A stretch of DNA of 64,000 nucleotides from contig NC_041005.1 of the NCBI RefSeq assembly GCF_004193775.1, forward strand, positions 5,954,501-6,018,500. The letters are read 5' to 3'. The notes under the pieces were generated by a model that searched no databases, was not told the DNA's origin, and was given only the letters and a program-made list of their open reading frames with translations. A program made the position numbers and the translations under genes. This DNA is from Glycine soja. Taxonomy: Eukaryota; Streptophyta; Magnoliopsida; Fabales; Fabaceae. Every line of letters starts with the position of its first letter. Position 1 is the first letter of the stretch. Shown here in pieces: positions 60,701 through 64,000 of this stretch.

Positions 60701-60740
60701 TAACAGTAATGAAATCATGTGAGATTATGATATCTCCTTG
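38046..60740 (-). CDS. TIC236: TIC236 (EMB2410), C-terminal half; 5' side cut by an L1 element
   Basis: Fourteen exons are visible on the minus strand: 60740(partial)-60273, 59082-58912, 58761-58702, 57604-57482, 56904-56629, 55013-54948, 54558-54430, 54341-53520, 53441-53161, 52981-52725, 51960-51719, 51587-51420, 39268-38996, 38189-38046. All phases agree, and about 1159 residues are visible of a protein near 2,170 residues in Arabidopsis (At2g25660). Characteristic blocks are [80 protein letters not shown], and the end LLFEY-type tail ([11 protein letters not shown]). The family is TamB-like (DUF490), spans the intermembrane space and links the outer TOC complex to the inner TIC translocon. 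Oddities: a LINE joins the 5'-most exon right upstream of GDIIISHD; one intron is about 12.1 kb; and a NWQ-EQDALSP junction seems about 9 residues shorter than in Arabidopsis, by memory. Whether this copy still makes protein is doubtful. Confidence 0.88.
39443..42607 (+). mobile_element. RTE-clade LINE, nearly full length, in a TIC236 intron
   Basis: About 3.17 kb from a GC-richer leader (TAGCCGGTCCCAAGCCCGGA) to a TTGTTGTTGT tail, which is typical of RTE elements rather than poly(A). It is flanked by direct repeats 39423-39442 and 42608-42627 (ATAACACAGTTAAAGTGAAT versus ATAACACAATTAAAGTGAAT), a 20-bp target duplication with one mismatch. GC content is visibly higher than the surrounding intron. 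Confidence 0.93.
39535..42585 (+). pseudogene. RTE endonuclease-reverse transcriptase ORF with three nonsense codons
   Basis: One frame runs from 39535 to the natural stop at 42583-42585 (after LIHVADPT), interrupted only by TAG at 40057-40059, TGA at 40573-40575 and TAG at 42427-42429; no frameshift is needed. The apurinic endonuclease shows [27 protein letters not shown] and [13 protein letters not shown] shows [58 protein letters not shown] and the catalytic [11 protein letters not shown], intact. The C-terminal [15 protein letters not shown] and [11 protein letters not shown] words are the usual RTE tail. As it stands the element cannot make its full protein. Confidence 0.9.
42687..42762. 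repeat. (AT)n microsatellite in the L1 3' UTR
   Basis: About 76 bp of pure AT dinucleotide between the L1 coding end and its poly(A) tail, in the order (minus) TGGTACTCGG-(AT)n-GTCTTTGCTGAT-poly(A). Confidence 0.95.
42912..45770 (-). pseudogene. L1 reverse transcriptase and zinc-finger ORF, inactive
   Basis: The longest block is 45716-44259: [77 protein letters not shown]. The catalytic box reads QFANDTIFF instead of the usual F/YADD, so the second catalytic aspartate is lost. After frame changes, 44106-43702 continues ([13 protein letters not shown]). After the MITE, 43352-42912 gives the C-terminal zinc region ([19 protein letters not shown]) and [12 protein letters not shown]. Stops and frameshifts separate the pieces. 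Confidence 0.88.
43526..43707. mobile_element. 182-bp hAT-like MITE inside the L1 element
   Basis: Terminal inverted repeats CTATGAAGTAC... and, on the other end, CTATGAAGCAC; inner words GACACGGACAC / GTGTCCGTGTC mirror each other. It is flanked by perfect 8-bp direct repeats ATCTCTTC at 43518-43525 and 43708-43715. It interrupts the L1 frame between its RT-proximal and zinc-finger parts. There is no coding capacity. Confidence 0.9.
45876..46106 (-). repeat. 3' LTR of the copia element
   Basis: 231 bp; by eye it differs from the 5' LTR by one substitution (GACAACC versus GACAGCC) and one A in a homopolymer. The + strand just inside reads CTCCCCCTCAAGCTGG, a polypurine tract on the minus strand. 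Confidence 0.95.
46114..50229 (-). pseudogene. copia gag-pol polyprotein with four in-frame stops
   Basis: A single frame runs from the ATG at 50229 ([12 protein letters not shown]) to a stop at 46114-46116 (after YDLYAPA) with four TAA/TGA codons and no frameshift. The stops lie near 49996, 49483, 48769 and just below 47215. Domains in order: gag with zinc knuckle [14 protein letters not shown] (one stop sits inside it), protease [10 protein letters not shown], pre-integrase [10 protein letters not shown], integrase ([32 protein letters not shown]), RT ([41 protein letters not shown]), RNase H ([46 protein letters not shown]). All catalytic motifs are otherwise intact. Confidence 0.92.
50349..50360 (-). 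other. Primer binding site, initiator tRNA-Met type
   Basis: The minus strand reads TGGTATCAGAGC, exactly the standard plant copia primer site. Confidence 0.95.
50361..50592 (-). repeat. 5' LTR of the copia element
   Basis: 232 bp. On the minus strand it begins TGTTGAATATC and ends AATTCAAGT, touching the primer site directly. It should carry the element promoter. Confidence 0.95.
57070..57466 (-). mobile_element. Possible solo LTR in a TIC236 intron
   Basis: The right edge, on the minus strand, begins TGTTGAGAATAAGAGAAAG, and the left side contains GATGTGGGACTAAG, phrases common in legume LTRs; composition differs from the adjacent intron. No second LTR, no internal region and no convincing target duplication are seen, so the left border is uncertain. 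Confidence 0.3.
57593..57960. repeat. Tandem duplication of about 170-190 bp including a splice acceptor
   Basis: TTTCTGCCTG-poly(A)-AGGCAACC at 57597 recurs at 57770, followed in both by AAAACACCACATTATTTTC, ACCAAGTCATCATTCAGGCA and GGACTGAACAGAAAAAGGGA. The first copy contains the used TIC236 acceptor (exon 57604-57482); the second carries a matching poly(T)-CAG acceptor with the first bases of the exon. Confidence 0.9.
59504..59646 (+). mobile_element. Very short 5'-truncated L1 3' end
   Basis: About 143 bp ending in TTTTGCTGTGC plus poly(A), with ACTCTTTTTCC and AGTACT words and a short AT tract, resembling the 3' UTR of the larger L1 at 42.7 kb. It is flanked by perfect 17-bp direct repeats ATCTTGAAGGCCAAATC at 59487-59503 and 59647-59663. 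Confidence 0.88.
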
Positions 60741-63700
60741 CGATTTACCTGGGAAAAGGGCTCTGTGGGAGGATTTGAGGCACCTTAAGGATTCTGATCC
60801 AAGTGGCCTATGGTGCTTTTTAGGGGATTTCAACACCATTAGGAATCAGGGGGAGAGAATCAGTATATCTCAGAGGTCTGATGTTGTTTCAGATATCTCA
60901 GACTTCAATGACTGGATATCTGAGATGGAGCTTCAGGACGTAAGATGCTTTGGGAACAATTTCACTTGGTTTAGGCCCAATGGCAGTGCCAAGAGCAGAC
61001 TAGATAGATTTCTGGTGTCTGATCAGTGGCTATCCTTGTGGCCTGATACCTCCCAACATGTCCTTCAAAGAGATTATTCGGATCATTGCCCAATCATTCT
61101 GACAACGCAGATGGTGGATTGGGGCCCTAAGCCTTTTCGGGTGGTGGATTGGTGGCTTAACCATAAAGGGTACCACTCTATGATTAAAGAAGCCTGGAAC
61201 TCAGATATGCAGGGCGGATGGGGGGGAGTTGCTCTTAAAAATAAGCTGAGGAATCTGAGATTGGTTATAAAACAATGGTGTAAAGAGAAGGGGGACATCA
61301 AAGCTTCTCAGATTCAGAACCTGAAGCAGAAACTTCATGATTTGGAGAACTTAGCTTCTCATAGAACCTTATCTGTTTCTGAAGTCATAACCAAGAAATC
61401 TCTACAGCAACAACTGTGGGATGTTTCAACTGCTTATGAATCATTGCTGAGGCAGAAATCTAGGGCTAAGTGGATCAAGGAGGGCGACAGAAACACAGCC
61501 TATTTTCACAAATTGATAAATTTTAGAAGAAGCTCAGGTGCTGTTCAGGGCATTCTTATTGATGGTGTGTGGGTCCACCAACCAGACCTTGTTAAGCAGG
61601 CAGTGTTCAATTTCTTTGCTGAGAGGTTTACTGAGCAGAATCATCATAGACCTACTTTGGATGGGGTCTTCTTTCCCTCCATAGACCAACATCAAAGAGA
61701 GGGGTTGACTGCTCCCTTTTCTGACATAGAGCTCAAGGATGCTGTTTGGAGCTGTGCTGGAGATAAATGCCCGGGCCCGGATGGTTTTAATTTTAATTTT
61801 ATCAAGGAATTTTGGGGGATGTTGCAACCTGATTTTAGAAGATTTGTGGATGAATTCCATGTTCATGGCTCTTTTCCTAGAGGGAGCAATGCATCTTTTG
61901 TGGCTCTTATCCCCAAGATAACCCAACCACAGTCCCTAAATGATTATAGGCCCATATCGCTCATTGGTTGCATGTATAAAATCATGGCTAAGCTTCTAGC
62001 AAACAGGTTGAGGGTGGTGCTTCCAGACCTAATAGATGAAAGGCAGTCAGCCTTCATAAAGAATAGGCATATCCTTCATGGAATTCTTATTCTTAATGAG
62101 GTGGTGGATGAAGCTATTCGGAGGAAGAAGCCTGCTATGATATTTAAAGTGGATTTTGAGAAAGCCTATGACTCGGTCTCTTGGTCTTTTCTGGATTATA
62201 TGTTGATGAGATTAGGCTTTTGTCTTAAATGGAGAAAATGGATTTCTGCTTGTCTCCAAACAGCTACAATTTCAGTCCTAGTAAATGGGAGCCCCACCAA
62301 GGAGTTTGTTCCTTCTAGAGGATTGAGGCAAGGGGATCCTTTAGCCCCTTTGCTTTTCAACATAGTGGCTGAGGGGCTTACTGGTATGATGAGGGAGGCT
62401 TTGAACAGAGATCTGTACTCAAGTTTCTTGGTTGGGAGACAAAAAGTGCCAACAAACATTCTGCAATATGCAGATGACACAGTTTTTATTGGAGAGGCCT
62501 CTTGGGAGAATGCTGTAGTCCTGAAGTCAATGCTGAGAGGTTTTGAAATGGCATCGGGCTTGAAGATCAACTTTGCCAAAAGCCAGATTGGTGTTGTGGG
62601 GGTACAGGCCAGCTGGATTCAGGAAGTAGCAGATTTTTTGAACTGTAGACACATGGATTTTCCTTTCTACTATCTGGGTATGCCTATTGGTATCAAATCA
62701 TCAAGCAGGGTTGTATGGGAGCCTATGATATCTAAGTTTGAAGCTAAGCTATCCAAGTGGAACCAGAAGAACTTATCAATGGGTGGTAGGGTTACCTTGA
62801 TAAAGTCTGTTTTGAATGCTCTCCCTATTTATCTCCTATCTTTCTTCAAGATCCCCAAAAGAGTGGTTGATAAGCTGGTATCTCTCCAAAGAAATTTCAT
62901 GTGGGGGGGAAATCAACAGCTCAAGAGAATCCCTTGGGTAAAATGGGAAGTGGTTTGTCTTCCAAAGAGTGATGGAGGTTTGGGGATAAAGGATCTGTCC
63001 AAATTCAATGCAGCATTGAGGGGGAGATGGATTTGGGATCTAGCTGTTAACCACAATCAGTTTTGGGCCAGAGTTCTCATTTCCAAATATGGTGGTTGGG
63101 TAGACCTGCAGAGTGGTAGAGATAAAGCTTGGCATTCCCATTGGTGGAAGGACCTTAGAAGACTCTATAATCAGCCTGATTTCCACAGCATCCATCAGAA
63201 TATGGTTTGGAGGGTTGGTTGTGGGGACAAAATCAAATTTTGGCAAGATACCTGGCTGAGTGAGGGATGTAACCTTCAGCAAAAGTATAATCAACTCTAT
63301 ACCATCAGCAGACAGCAGAATCTCACCATTTCTGAGATGGGAAAGTTCTCTCAGAATATTTGGAGCTGGGAGTTCAAGTGGAGAAGGAGATTATTTGATT
63401 ATGAGTACGCGATGGCTGTTGACTTCATGGATGATATTTCAGGCATATCTATCCAGAATCAGGCCCTTGATAGCATGTTTTGGAAAGCTGACCCTAGTGG
63501 TGTCTACTCCACCAAGTCAGCCTATAGGCTTCTGATGCCATCCATCAGCCCTGCTCCGTCCAGGAGGAATTTTCAGATCCTTTGGCATTTGAAAATCCCC
63601 CCACGAGCTGCGGTTTTTTCTTGGAGGTTGTTCTTGGATAGACTCCCCACTAGGGGAAATTTGTCCAGAAGAAGCATTCCTATTCAGGATATTATGTGCC

Positions 63701-64000
63701 CTCTTTGTGGCTGTCAACATGAGGAGGCTGGGCATCTTTTCTTCCACTGCAATATGACTAAGGGGCTGTGGTGGGAATCCATGAGATGGATCCGGGGTAT
63801 AGGAGCTCTTCCAACTGATCCGGCTAGCCATTTTATTCAATTCTGTGATGGGTTTGCTGCTTCGAGTAACCACAGTAGGCGGGGCATGTGGTGGATTGCT
63901 CTATCTATTACAATATGGCAGCATAGGAACTCTCTCCTGTTTCAAGGCACTCTTTTTGAACCGCAGAAAGTCTTGGAGGAGGCATTATTTTTAGTTTGGT
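60741..64000 (+). mobile_element. L1-type LINE with an uninterrupted ORF running off the window
   Basis: From about 60741 to the last base the + strand is open in one frame for more than 1,080 codons with no stop, so its end lies beyond the window. It lacks ORF1 and the front of the endonuclease; the element starts at [13 protein letters not shown], so it is 5'-truncated. Visible domains: endonuclease (WCFLGDFNTI, SRLDRFLVSD, YSDHCPI), RT ([63 protein letters not shown], catalytic QYADDTVFIG), and the C-terminal zinc motif CPLCGCQHEEAGHLFFHC with ITIWQHRNSLLF. It abuts the minus-strand TIC236 exon at about 60740. Its target duplication cannot be checked here. Confidence 0.92.

Noticed and set aside
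61534..63873. Several minus-strand open frames at the right edge
   Set aside because: Antisense shadows of the long plus-strand L1 frame.
1..64000. CRISPR arrays, bacterial operons, phage genes, tRNA or rRNA genes
   Set aside because: No spaced identical repeats, ribosome-binding layout or cloverleaf/rRNA landmarks were recognised; all coding evidence is plant nuclear or retroelement. A tRNA scan was not possible by eye over every base.

Overview
This is a plant nuclear window, most likely from a legume of the soybean (Glycine) type. That assignment is an inference from gene structure, AT-rich spacers, and the style of the copia, L1, RTE and MITE families. No organelle, bacterial or viral replicon is present. 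I support five host gene loci plus one duplicated, decayed locus; roughly a quarter of the window is recognisable transposon.

Layout. 0-2.8 kb: 3' part of a membrane RING-H2 E3 ligase gene (+). 4.0-7.8 kb: a decayed Ty1/copia element (-), whose one surviving LTR abuts a second copy of the RING gene's 3' UTR (7.8-8.2 kb). 9.6-15.1 kb: a TFIIS-central-domain plus SPOC protein gene (+). 16.2-18.0 kb: a three-exon cytosolic class II DnaJ gene (-) whose first intron appears to be GC-AG. 18.6-20.1 kb: a foldback element with arms of about 410 bp. 21.3-28.7 kb: two diverged copies of a CID5/CID6-like (PAM2 + CUE) locus (-), damaged in different places. 29.4-29.9 kb: a hAT-type MITE with a perfect 8-bp target duplication. 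31.6-36.0 kb: an eleven-exon gene for PsbP-domain protein 5 (PPD5, +). 38.0-60.7 kb: the 3' half of TIC236 (-), an inner-envelope TamB-like protein import factor. One of its introns has grown to about 12 kb by nested insertion of an RTE LINE, an L1 LINE, a copia element inside the L1, and a MITE inside the L1. 60.7-64.0 kb: a third, uninterrupted L1 reading frame (+) that cuts into the 5'-most visible TIC236 exon and runs off the window.

The gene order SPOC - DnaJ - CID - PPD5 - TIC236 matches, as I recall the Arabidopsis map, the union of three duplicated Arabidopsis segments (At5g11430-11450, At5g25520-25540, At2g25640-25660). The window may therefore preserve an ancestral eudicot order that Arabidopsis has split up. 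The genes do not form an operon or a single pathway; PPD5 and TIC236 both serve the chloroplast, but their adjacency looks like ancient linkage.

I found no convincing new molecular system. The most informative signals are the nested-transposon stratigraphy with intact target duplications, a templated 40-bp insertion that disrupts the CID gene, complementary decay of the two CID copies, two candidate GC-AG introns, and nonsense changes in the elements that mostly look like C-to-T changes. Exon borders are read by eye from frame continuity, splice dinucleotides and family knowledge; no alignment or expression data were available.
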